The notes under the pieces: model-generated | Told to the model about the DNA's origin: nothing | Databases searched by the model: none | Seen by the model: the letters and a program-made list of their open reading frames with translations, nothing else | Shown: piece by piece, positions 7,299 through 13,588 of the stretch | Layout of the letters: each line of letters starts with the position of its first letter | Position numbering within the stretch: the stretch's first letter is position 1 | NCBI GenBank assembly: GCA_934097015.1 | Contig: CAKONF010000030.1 | Coordinates: forward strand, 1-13,588 | DNA from: an uncultured Bacilli bacterium | GTDB lineage: Bacteria > Bacillota_I > Bacilli_A > RF39 > UBA660 | DNA length: 13,588 nucleotides | Direction: 5' to 3' | Translations under genes and position numbers: made by a program

Positions 7299-8160
7299 AT
7301 TCACTCATCCTATCAAATGTTATTCCTCTTATGTATTCATTTTTAACATCATTTAATATAAATTCACTAACTCTTTCATAATCAACTTCGCCACCACTAA
7401 TAATAGCACCTATTTTTTTTCCAATACAATCATAAGTTTCACATATATCTTCTTCGACGTTTTCAATATTATATCTTTCTTTTAATATATTATTATAATA
7501 TTTATCTAGTATATTTAATATATATATAGCAAGTTCATCTTTATCTAATATCTCTTGTTTTATGGCAGTCATGCTAGCCAAATTAAGAGCAACTTTTTGA
7601 TCATCAAATTTAGGCCATAATATACCAGGTGTATCTAAAAGTAATATATTACTTTTTGTTTTTAACCAAACTAAATTCTTAGTGACTCCAGGTTTATTGC
7701 CAACATTTGCTACTTTTTTACCTGCCATTTTATTAATTAATGTACTTTTACCAACATTAGGTATACCAATTACTAAAGCCTTAATAACCTTTTCTTTCAT
7801 ACCACTATTTGTTCTTTTTTGATTGATAGATTCCATTAAAAAATTAGTTTGATTGATTATTTCTTTTATAGATTCATTAGTATTTAAATTTGCTTTTATA
7901 ACTTTATATCCTTTATTTTCATAAAAATTTATCCATTTATTAGTTTCTTCTTTATCACATAAATCATATTTAGTCATAATAAGTATTCTAGGTTTATTCT
8001 TTATAGTATTATCTATATCGACTATTTTACTAGAATAAGGTATTCTGCTATCAATAAGTTCATATACTACATCTATAAGTGGTAATAACTCACTTATTTG
8101 TCTTTTTGTTTTTTGCATATGTCCTGGAAACCAGTTTATATTTGTTTTATTTTCATTCAT
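7288..8160 (-). CDS. rbgA: Ribosome-biogenesis GTPase RbgA (YlqF)
   Basis: Circularly permuted GTPase that completes assembly of the 50S subunit. From the ATG at 8158-8160 (290 residues): WFPGHM (10-15), the RbgA hallmark; then the permuted order G4 TKYD (63-66), G1 GIPNVGKS (132-139), G2 around PGVTKN (157-162) and G3 DTPG (176-179); and a helical C-terminal RNA-binding domain. An in-frame GTG at 8169 is only two bases from AAGGA, while the ATG is better spaced. It ends in TGA. The 226 bases upstream hold only a decayed RhuM-like fragment and AT-rich sequence with TATAAT matches at 8199-8204 and 8213-8218 (minus strand) but no convincing -35, so a promoter there is possible, not shown. Confidence 0.95.
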   Translation of the reverse strand: MNENKTNINWFPGHMQKTKRQISELLPLIDVVYELIDSRIPYSSKIVDIDNTIKNKPRILIMTKYDLCDKEETNKWINFYENKGYKVIKANLNTNESIKEIINQTNFLMESINQKRTNSGMKEKVIKALVIGIPNVGKSTLINKMAGKKVANVGNKPGVTKNLVWLKTKSNILLLDTPGILWPKFDDQKVALNLASMTAIKQEILDKDELAIYILNILDKYYNNILKERYNIENVEEDICETYDCIGKKIGAIISGGEVDYERVSEFILNDVKNEYIRGITFDRMSEYES

Positions 8161-8261
8161 TTTTTTCACATCCTTGTTTATTAGTAAATGTTAAAATGAT
8201 TATAAAATAAGAATTATAGTTGATATAACTAAACCTTTATCATCATAATTTTTTAGATTTT

Positions 8262-8399
8262 CTAAATTAAAATAATAAAAACATTTACTATATTATACTT
8301 TTCGAATTCTGTTAATGCTTTATCGCATGCTATTTTGTGCGATATTTTTCCTGCATCTTCTAATATGCCTATATTATCAAGTAATAAACATTTATTTAC
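8262..8399 (-). pseudogene. Decayed C-terminal fragment of a RhuM-family (virulence/Fic-associated) protein
   Basis: A minus-strand open stretch of 45 codons, bounded by stops and without a usable start, reads LLDNIGILEDAGKISHKIA and then CDKALTEFEKYNIV. This closely resembles the C-terminal block of RhuM-family proteins (EDAGKISHxxAxxKAxxEYEKFxIxQD), which are common accessory genes in gut bacteria. Similarity stops after EKYNIV (about 8289); the expected QDKNxxSDFD continuation is replaced by a hydrophobic nonsense tail to TAG 8262-8264. The fragment is more GC-rich than its surroundings. No N-terminal part is present, because lepB begins directly upstream. The family assignment is from memory of the motif and unverified. 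Confidence 0.5.
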
Positions 8400-8401
8400 T
8401 T
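8379..8401 (-). repeat. Imperfect inverted repeat at the lepB stop codon
   Basis: AAGTAATAAA (8379-8388) pairs with TTTATTTACTT (8391-8401) with a single bulged base. On the minus strand the hairpin contains the lepB stop but is followed by GATAATATAGG, not by a T run, so it is a stem-loop that may stabilise or attenuate the mRNA and not a standard terminator. Confidence 0.5.
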
Positions 8402-8953
8402 AACTATTCCAAAATCTTTTATAGGAAATAAAATTAATTTAGTAGTACCAGTAATATTGTCCTTACTAATAGGTCCAATTATTCTACTATCTATAGAATC
8501 TCCTCTATTATCACCCATAACAAAATAATAATTATTTTGAATAGTTATACCATCTTTGCATAAATCACCATCATTTATGCAAGTCTTAGATTTTGTTTCA
8601 TCATCAATAAAACTTTCTTCAACTTTTTTACCATTTATATATAAAATACCTTTATCATCTTTAATTTCATATTTTATTTTTTCTCCTGGTAAACCAATTA
8701 CTCGTTTTATTAAATAAGATTCAGTTGTTTTAACAACAACTATATTAAATCTCTTAATATCATTTATTTTATAATTAATTTTATTTAATATCATTGTATC
8801 ACCATCATGTAAGGTATTTACCATACTAGTACCATTTACTTTAATAGGAGTAATTAAAAAAGTTCTTATTAATACCACACACATTATTATAATTGCATAT
8901 GGTACTAACTCTTTTAATGAATCTTTATAAGTATGTTTTTCTTCTTTTTTCAT
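8396..8953 (-). CDS. lepB: Type I signal peptidase
   Basis: Cleaves signal peptides from exported proteins at the outer face of the membrane. In the 185-residue form one N-terminal membrane helix (about 17-35, PYAIIIMCVVLIRTFLITPI) precedes the catalytic Ser43 in NGTSM and Lys83 in YLIKRVIGLPGE; the box E motif MGDNRGDSIDSR is at 146-157. Length and single helix match the Bacillus SipS class. The ATG at 8951-8953 follows AGGTGAT (8958-8964) by four bases; an upstream GTG (8960-8962) lies inside that site and is rejected. A terminator upstream separates it from mutL and the small gene, so it may have its own start of transcription, but I found no well-placed promoter. Confidence 0.95.
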   Translation of the reverse strand: MKKEEKHTYKDSLKELVPYAIIIMCVVLIRTFLITPIKVNGTSMVNTLHDGDTMILNKINYKINDIKRFNIVVVKTTESYLIKRVIGLPGEKIKYEIKDDKGILYINGKKVEESFIDDETKSKTCINDGDLCKDGITIQNNYYFVMGDNRGDSIDSRIIGPISKDNITGTTKLILFPIKDFGIVK

Positions 8954-8980
8954 ATATATCACCTATTTAATTATAAAATA

Positions 8981-9006
8981 AAAAGTACTAAATTTAAAGT
9001 ACTTTT
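8981..9006 (-). terminator. Rho-independent terminator between the small membrane gene and lepB
   Basis: A nine-pair stem, AAAAGTACT (8981-8989) with AGTACTTTT (8998-9006), has an eight-base AT loop. On the minus strand it is followed by a T-rich run (TTTTATTTTAT). It overlaps the stop codon of the 36-residue gene, so that short ORF ends exactly at the hairpin. Confidence 0.75.
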
Positions 9007-9115
9007 AAATATATATTGTTGCAAATATATAAACTAAACCTAATATAATTGGTATTATTAAACTTAATCCAACAATAAAATAAAATGATTTATCATTTTC
9101 TAATATTTCTTTCAT
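9005..9115 (-). CDS. Small single-span membrane protein, 36 residues
   Basis: The ATG at 9113-9115 is preceded by AAAGGG with a seven-base gap, and the stop at 9005-9007 sits in a terminator hairpin. The peptide begins MKEILENDKSFYF, then a continuous hydrophobic run of about 22 residues (IVGLSLIIPIILGLVYIFAT) with two Gly and one Pro, and ends in TIYI: a charged head and one membrane helix reaching the C-terminus. The gene starts 13 bases after the mutL stop and is probably co-transcribed with it. No family recognised; function unknown. The proper ribosome binding site, spacing and fit between mutL and the terminator argue that it is real. Confidence 0.65.
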   Translation of the reverse strand: MKEILENDKSFYFIVGLSLIIPIILGLVYIFATIYI

Positions 9116-9128
9116 ATCTATACCCTTT

Positions 9129-10931
9129 CTAATTCATTACTCTTTTAAACATTCTTTCAAGTTCATATTTTGTAAAAGTTATAATAGTTGGTCTTCCATG
9201 AGGACAATTATAAGGATTATCACACAATACTAAATCATCTATTATAGTTTGCATTGCATCTTGTGTTATTCTAGTATTTCCTTTTACACTCATCTTACAA
9301 GCTAAAGTTTTAGAAACACTATCATAAAATTTTATCCTATCAATATTATAATCATTTATTACTAAATCTACAAGCTTATTAATACTTTCAAATTCAAATC
9401 CAGGTAATAACCAACTTGGATGGCTTTTAAAAACTAGCGTATTAATACCAAACTCTTCTATTCCAAAACCCATATCAGTAAGAATATTTTTTCTTTCATT
9501 AAACTTTATATAATCACTAGGATTAAGTTCTATAGTATATGGAATTAATAAATTTGTTATATGTATATCCTGTTCTTTTAAATGTTTTAAATATCTTTCA
9601 TAGTTAACTCTTTCTTGTGCTGCATGTTGGTCTATTAAATACATATTATTTTCATTTTCACACACTATATAAGTTCCCATTACTAAACCACAAGGATATA
9701 ATTCTAATTTTTTTAACGTTTCATTCTTATTATCATCATTTACTTTTTCTTTAGTTATATCACTATTTACATTACTCTCTACTTTTCTAAAATCAAATTT
9801 AACTTGTTCATCATTTAAGACTTTTAAATCTTTATTAATAACATATTCTTTTGCTTCATTATTATTTATAATAGGTTTATTATATTCATTTAGTATACCA
9901 ATTTCATTATCATTTATTTTTTCTTTTACTTCTATTTTTGGAATTAATAATGCTTTATATAATGCTTCTTTAATAGTTTTAGTGACCAACTCATTTAATT
10001 CATATTGTTTAGAAAACTTTATATCTTGTTTAGTAGGATGTATATTTACATCTATTATAGTTGGGTCTGTTTCTATATTAATTACTACTATTGGATATTT
10101 TATATCAGGTTTATATGTATAATATGCATCATTTATTGCTTTATTTAATTCTATATTTTTTACTATTCTACCATTTACCATAGTAGTCATATGATTTCTA
10201 TTAGATTTTAATATAGTAGGTTTACAAACATACCCATTTATATCATAGTCTTCACTACTAGCATTAATACTAACCATATTACTACTAACTAAATATCCAT
10301 ATATTTCATATATAGTTTTAAGTAAATTATTAGAACCACTTGTACTTACTATAACTTTATCATTATTAGTTAATGTAAATTTTATTTCTGGATGAGTTAA
10401 TGCTAATTTTTCTATATACATTACTATACTGGATAATTCTGTTGTTTCACTTTTTAAATATTTTAATCTAGCAGGTGTATTATAGAATAAATCGCTTACT
10501 GTAAATGTAGTACCAATTCTAGCATCACTTTTCTCCTCTTTAATTAATTTTCCTCCATGTATTTCTATTAATGTTCCAGCATTTCCTGTGCTAGTTTTAA
10601 GTATTACTTTAGAAACAGATGCTATACTTGGTAAAGCTTCTCCTCTAAATCCTAATGTATTTATAAAAAATAAATCATCATCTCTTAGTAATTTACTTGT
10701 AGCATGTCTACTAAAAGCTAAGAGTGCATCATCACTTTCCATACCTATTCCATCATCAGTAACAGTTAAACTTTTAATACCAGCATTAACTAAATCAATT
10801 TTAATACTTTTACTTTTTGCATCTATACTATTTTCTACTAATTCTTTTACAACACTACTTACTCTTTCAATTACTTCTCCAGCAGCAATCTTATTTGCAA
10901 GTACTTCACTCATTACATGTATCTTACTCAT
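9129..10931 (-). CDS. mutL: DNA mismatch repair protein MutL
   Basis: Mismatch-repair coordinator with an ATP-gated clamp and, in Bacillota, nicking endonuclease activity. From the ATG at 10929-10931 (600 residues): GHKL ATPase motifs VKELVENSIDA (28-38, catalytic E33), DDGIGM (59-64) and TLGFRGEALPS (92-102); a transducer domain to about 330; a poorly conserved Asn/Lys-rich linker (about 335-405); and a C-terminal dimerisation/nuclease domain with DQHAAQERVNYE (434-445, metal-binding DQHAx2Ex4E), ACKxSVK (544-550), CPHGRP (576-581) and a terminal FKR (595-597). The set marks an endonuclease-type MutL and implies no Dam/MutH. GGTGG in the end of yqeH is its ribosome binding site; the overlap is eight bases. 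mutS is not in the window. Confidence 0.97.
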   Translation of the reverse strand: MSKIHVMSEVLANKIAAGEVIERVSSVVKELVENSIDAKSKSIKIDLVNAGIKSLTVTDDGIGMESDDALLAFSRHATSKLLRDDDLFFINTLGFRGEALPSIASVSKVILKTSTGNAGTLIEIHGGKLIKEEKSDARIGTTFTVSDLFYNTPARLKYLKSETTELSSIVMYIEKLALTHPEIKFTLTNNDKVIVSTSGSNNLLKTIYEIYGYLVSSNMVSINASSEDYDINGYVCKPTILKSNRNHMTTMVNGRIVKNIELNKAINDAYYTYKPDIKYPIVVINIETDPTIIDVNIHPTKQDIKFSKQYELNELVTKTIKEALYKALLIPKIEVKEKINDNEIGILNEYNKPIINNNEAKEYVINKDLKVLNDEQVKFDFRKVESNVNSDITKEKVNDDNKNETLKKLELYPCGLVMGTYIVCENENNMYLIDQHAAQERVNYERYLKHLKEQDIHITNLLIPYTIELNPSDYIKFNERKNILTDMGFGIEEFGINTLVFKSHPSWLLPGFEFESINKLVDLVINDYNIDRIKFYDSVSKTLACKMSVKGNTRITQDAMQTIIDDLVLCDNPYNCPHGRPTIITFTKYELERMFKRVMN

Positions 10932-11868
10932 TATTACCACCAAATACACTTTCTCTTATACTAATTAATTCTTTATCTAAATTATATATTTCTATATTAT
11001 TTTTGTTTTTAATATTAATTATACCAAATCCATTAATACATAAATCTATATTATTATTTGTATCAATACTATAATCAAATTTAATATCTTTATAATATTT
11101 TTTAGAATCTATTTTTTCATAACAATATATAGTAATACTGGTTTTATATTTAAATTTAATATAGAATTTGTCAATAAATATAATATCATTATCTTTCATA
11201 TTATAAGTAATAGGTTTTATTATATGATTATATTTAGTTTTTAAATTATAATCACTTATTAAGAATCCAGGAGTATCTATTATATTTATATTATCTAACT
11301 TTATATTAATAAATTCTAATGTTGTATTACGTTTATTAGATATTGTCAAATTATTATTATTACATAATTTATTTATTAAAGTACTTTTACCACTATTAGT
11401 AGGTCCTAATATATAACATTTATTAATATTATTTTTATTTAAATAGTTTAATAACATATTTATATCATTATCATTTAAAGTACTTATACTTAATACATTA
11501 TCTATATTATATATAGTTTTAATATTATTTGTTATATTCTTTTTATTTATAGATTTATCTAGCATATCTATTTTATTTATTAATAATAATTTATTACCTT
11601 TTATTTTATTATATATATCAATAGTATTATTATTTATATTTAAAAAATCAATTACATATATTTTAAATATATTATCTTTATTTACTTTATCTAATATATA
11701 ATTAGTACTTAGTTCTTTATCTTTAGTAGTAATATCATTATAATGTATTAATCTAAAACATCTCATACAATAATTACTATCATTATATTTATTTTCTGGA
11801 ATATAACCTAATTTATTTTTATCATTATATTGTAATTCTACACCACAACCAATACATTTTTTATTCAT
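10924..11868 (-). CDS. yqeH: Ribosome-biogenesis GTPase YqeH
   Basis: Circularly permuted GTPase needed for 30S subunit maturation. Zinc-finger cysteines C5, C8, C34 and C37 (CIGCG and CMRCFRL) come first, then G4 NKID (98-101), G1 GPTNSGKST (155-163), G2 region NTTLE (181-185) and G3 DTPGF (198-202), then a short C-terminal domain. At 314 residues it is shorter than Bacillus YqeH (about 366) and extremely rich in Asn, Ile and Lys, with Asn runs at 78-81 and 170-173, reflecting strong AT drift. Before the G2 threonines the usual PGTT is RNTT. AAAGGT lies eight bases before the ATG, within the yqeG tail; the genes overlap by eight bases. yqeG-yqeH is a conserved Bacillota pair. Confidence 0.93.
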   Translation of the reverse strand: MNKKCIGCGVELQYNDKNKLGYIPENKYNDSNYCMRCFRLIHYNDITTKDKELSTNYILDKVNKDNIFKIYVIDFLNINNNTIDIYNKIKGNKLLLINKIDMLDKSINKKNITNNIKTIYNIDNVLSISTLNDNDINMLLNYLNKNNINKCYILGPTNSGKSTLINKLCNNNNLTISNKRNTTLEFINIKLDNINIIDTPGFLISDYNLKTKYNHIIKPITYNMKDNDIIFIDKFYIKFKYKTSITIYCYEKIDSKKYYKDIKFDYSIDTNNNIDLCINGFGIINIKNKNNIEIYNLDKELISIRESVFGGNNE

Positions 11869-12385
11869 AATATTTACCTTTTCTAAATAATTTTTTATCT
11901 GTTAATTTATTAATTATAAAGTTTTCAAATACTCTACCTATCTTAGTAGAAACATATTCTTTTGTTCCAATTGGATTAACTAGTATACTAACAAAATTCA
12001 TTCTATTAGCAGTCCAAACATCATTTATTAATTCATCCCCTATACAAGCTATTTCATTATCTTTAAATTTATTAATTTCAAATACTTTTTTATATTTTTT
12101 TAGTGTAGGTTTCATAGATAAATAACTAGAATCGACACATAATATATTTTTAAAAGGTTCTACTCTTTTTCTAGTACTATTACTAATTATATATATTTTA
12201 AATTTCATATCTTTCAACTCTTCAAATAAATCAATTAGTTTTTTACTAGGTTTTTTAAGAGTTAAAGGGGCTATTGTGTTATTTAAATCAAATATTAAAC
12301 ATTTTACTTTATTCTTTTTTAACATTTTATAATCAATACTATATATACTTTTAGAATATATATCTGGTACAAATTTATCAAACAT
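11861..12385 (-). CDS. yqeG: YqeG family HAD-type hydrolase (IIIA subfamily phosphatase)
   Basis: HAD-fold protein of unknown substrate, paired with YqeH. The inner ATG at 12383-12385 (174 residues) gives MFDKFVPDIYSKSIYSI, matching the family's M-KKF-PD beginning, and has AAAGATGTGAT upstream; the ATG at 12418 has no ribosome binding site. Motif I is DLNNT (33-37): the first Asp is kept, but the second, usually DLDNT and the general acid/base, is Asn35. Motif II is ISNS (66-69), motif III Lys is probably K92 in SMKPTLKKY, and motif IV is GDELINDVW (116-124). The fold is secure; phosphatase activity is in doubt because of Asn35. Confidence 0.9.
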   Translation of the reverse strand: MFDKFVPDIYSKSIYSIDYKMLKKNKVKCLIFDLNNTIAPLTLKKPSKKLIDLFEELKDMKFKIYIISNSTRKRVEPFKNILCVDSSYLSMKPTLKKYKKVFEINKFKDNEIACIGDELINDVWTANRMNFVSILVNPIGTKEYVSTKIGRVFENFIINKLTDKKLFRKGKYYE

Positions 12386-12408
12386 TTTTATCACATCTTT
12401 CGTATACA

Positions 12409-12417
12409 ATTTTATCA
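12409..12417 (-). promoter_or_regulatory. Possible extended -10 promoter for yqeG-yqeH-mutL
   Basis: On the minus strand TGATAAAAT gives a TGn extension plus TAAAAT, lying just after the terminator of the upstream gene; transcription would begin near 12402, about 17 bases before the preferred yqeG ATG. There is only a poor -35 (TTTATT, about 12432-12437). Weak evidence in AT-rich DNA. Confidence 0.3.
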
Positions 12418-12424
12418 TATTAGT

Positions 12425-12459
12425 AAAAAAAAATAAATTATTAATTAAACAATTTATTT
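12425..12459 (-). terminator. Rho-independent terminator after the secreted-protein gene
   Basis: AAATAAATT and AATTTATTT (12451-12459 and 12431-12439 on the plus strand) form a perfect nine-pair stem with an 11-base loop; on the minus strand it is followed by nine or more T. It starts a few bases after the TAA at 12465-12467 and separates this gene from the yqeG operon. Confidence 0.75.
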
Positions 12460-12464
12460 TCCAA

Positions 12465-13588
12465 TTAGCTTTCTACAACATATGGATTTTCTTTTGTTCC
12501 ATTTCCTCCATTTATTAGCACACTAGCCTTTAGATTGATACTAGGTCGGAAAGATAAATCAGATGAGTTAAGAAGATATCCGCTGATGTCACCCCTAAAA
12601 TAATCACCAACCCACACAGTCGCTCTATAACCAGGATAACAATCTGGATTCAAAAGCCACCAATCAGAAGTTATAGATGAGTCATACAAATAATATGTTT
12701 TGTTTGCTTGACCAGACTTATACGCTCCTGCATAAGCTACCTCATCTGCTGTTAATAGTCCTATTGGATATTTTAAATCTCCATTTGTTTTAGTTCCATT
12801 TAGTAATGTTGTTTCATTTACTGTAAATCTAGAATAAATATTTATTGCACTTTCTGCACATTTAAATGTTGGCTTTGATATAGTTATACTTGTTGTTCCT
12901 GTACTATATTTTAATCTTTCTGTTGATGCATAATATGTTTCATTTGATCCATAACCTAATTGAGTTGTTACTCCACCTATTCCATTTGATGCAAGAGTTT
13001 TGTCATTGCAGAATAATGTATCTGATAAATAGTTTGCATAATTTGTTTTTAGATTATCTTCATACCATTTATCTACTTTAGTTTTTATTGTACTATCATT
13101 AATATTCTTGTGTGTTGCATCATATGTTGTACTTCCTACTGTTCCATACATATATCCTACATATGCATTATCATCAGCACTAGGATTAAATACAGTTTTT
13201 ATAACATTTCCACTTGTATCTTTTGCAACATCATCTAGTACAAGTCTAACAGATCCATCTCCATTTATTCTAACTATTCTCCAAACTTTATCTGCAAATG
13301 ATACATAATTATCATTTACATTTCCTCTATAATAATAACTTATTCCATAATCATCTGGTGCATTATTTAATACTCTTTCATTTTCTCCTGATATTGATGT
13401 AAATTCTGTCACTCTTGTTCCAAATGTTGTTCTTGTCGTATCACTTTCTTCACTTGCTTTCTCTGCACTATTTATTATTGCACTGGCAAGTGTTCCACTT
13501 CCCATTGGTCCAAATGTACTTGGATTTACTAAGTTTGCTTTTGCACTAAATTGTTTATTCATATCTATACTTTGATCTGTTCCTGTAT
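12465..13588 (-). CDS. Secreted or surface DUF6273-like protein, N-terminal part outside the window
   Basis: The C-terminal 374 residues are visible. An ATG at 13560-13562 has no ribosome binding site at normal distance, and the frame stays open to the edge (TGTDQSID before it), so this is probably an internal Met. Features: small-residue-rich start (GPMGSGTLASAII), then YYYRGNVNDNYVSFADKVWR with IVRINGDGSVRLVLDD, a pattern of gut Bacillota surface proteins; and a C-terminal block WWLLNP ... RATVWVGDY ... FRPSINLKASVLI resembling DUF6273, ending GNGTKENPYVVES. Cys185 and Cys235 (counting from that Met) could pair outside the cell. Ser, Thr, Asn, Gly and Tyr dominate, and base composition is less AT-extreme than in yqeH. 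Function unknown; not obviously linked to the downstream genes, from which a terminator separates it. Confidence 0.65.
   Translation of the reverse strand, partial: TGTDQSIDMNKQFSAKANLVNPSTFGPMGSGTLASAIINSAEKASEESDTTRTTFGTRVTEFTSISGENERVLNNAPDDYGISYYYRGNVNDNYVSFADKVWRIVRINGDGSVRLVLDDVAKDTSGNVIKTVFNPSADDNAYVGYMYGTVGSTTYDATHKNINDSTIKTKVDKWYEDNLKTNYANYLSDTLFCNDKTLASNGIGGVTTQLGYGSNETYYASTERLKYSTGTTSITISKPTFKCAESAINIYSRFTVNETTLLNGTKTNGDLKYPIGLLTADEVAYAGAYKSGQANKTYYLYDSSITSDWWLLNPDCYPGYRATVWVGDYFRGDISGYLLNSSDLSFRPSINLKASVLINGGNGTKENPYVVES

Noticed and set aside
8195..8264. Second short minus-strand frame (LENLKNYDDKGLVIS...) upstream of rbgA
   Set aside because: About 20 codons with no start codon or ribosome binding site; more likely decayed or random AT-rich sequence.
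8182..8290. 11-base inverted repeat TAGTAAATGTT / AACATTTACTA flanking about 90 bases, as possible ends of a small mobile element
   Set aside because: Too short, no target-site duplication seen, and AT-rich sequence makes chance pairs likely. Mentioned only in connection with the RhuM-like remnant.
8970..8998. TATAAT (8970-8975, minus) 17 bases from TTTAAA (8993-8998) ahead of lepB
   Set aside because: The -35 lies in the terminator loop and transcription would begin within the AGGTGAT ribosome binding site, so it is unlikely to serve lepB.
10588..11074. Plus-strand open frames opposite mutL and yqeH
   Set aside because: They are antisense shadows of well-supported genes, with Leu/Ser-rich composition expected from the reverse of AT-rich coding DNA and no ribosome binding sites.

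Overview
The window is very AT-rich chromosomal DNA, roughly a quarter G+C by eye. It carries core housekeeping genes of a low-GC Gram-positive (Bacillota) bacterium. Gene neighbourhoods are Bacillus-like: recU next to a class A penicillin-binding protein, yqeG-yqeH, rbgA near rnhB, and ftsY-ylxM. The gene set includes wall synthesis and normal use of TGA as a stop (rbgA ends in TGA), so this is a walled bacterium using the standard code and not a true Mollicute. An uncultured gut Bacilli lineage (RF39-like or Erysipelotrichia-like) fits best. That placement is inference, supported mainly by the extreme AT bias and the unusual secreted protein at the right edge.

Layout. Positions 1-275 (+) hold the 3' end of a coiled-coil protein with 11-residue repeats, closed by a hairpin terminator. 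Positions 342-926 (-) encode the ribosome-assembly GTPase YsxC/EngB. Positions 1040-4461 (+) form a two-gene operon, recU and a class A PBP, overlapping by one base and ended by a strong terminator. This converges on a long leftward gene train running from the right edge down to 4508. Reading in the direction of transcription, that train is: a secreted DUF6273-like protein (partial at the window edge), a terminator, yqeG, yqeH, mutL, a 36-residue membrane peptide, a terminator, lepB (signal peptidase I), a degraded RhuM-like fragment, rbgA, an unrecognised helix-turn-helix-like protein, rnhB, ftsY and ylxM.

The leftward genes are packed very tightly. Overlaps of 1-20 bases, with ribosome binding sites inside the preceding gene, suggest translational coupling within yqeG-yqeH-mutL and within rbgA-orf-rnhB-ftsY-ylxM. 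Common themes are ribosome assembly (YsxC, YqeH, RbgA), DNA maintenance (RecU, MutL, RNase HII), protein export (FtsY, YlxM, LepB) and wall synthesis (PBP). Several ORFs have a longer GTG/ATG-extended reading, but ribosome binding site position and family N-termini favour a start 3-12 codons inside; the coordinates given use those inner starts.

No phage, CRISPR, tRNA, rRNA or insertion sequence was recognised. No clearly new multi-gene system is visible. The points most worth a second look are the unannotated small membrane protein, the RhuM-like remnant, the unknown protein inserted between rbgA and rnhB, the secreted protein that runs off the right edge, and conservative replacements at catalytic positions in RecU, YqeG and the PBP.
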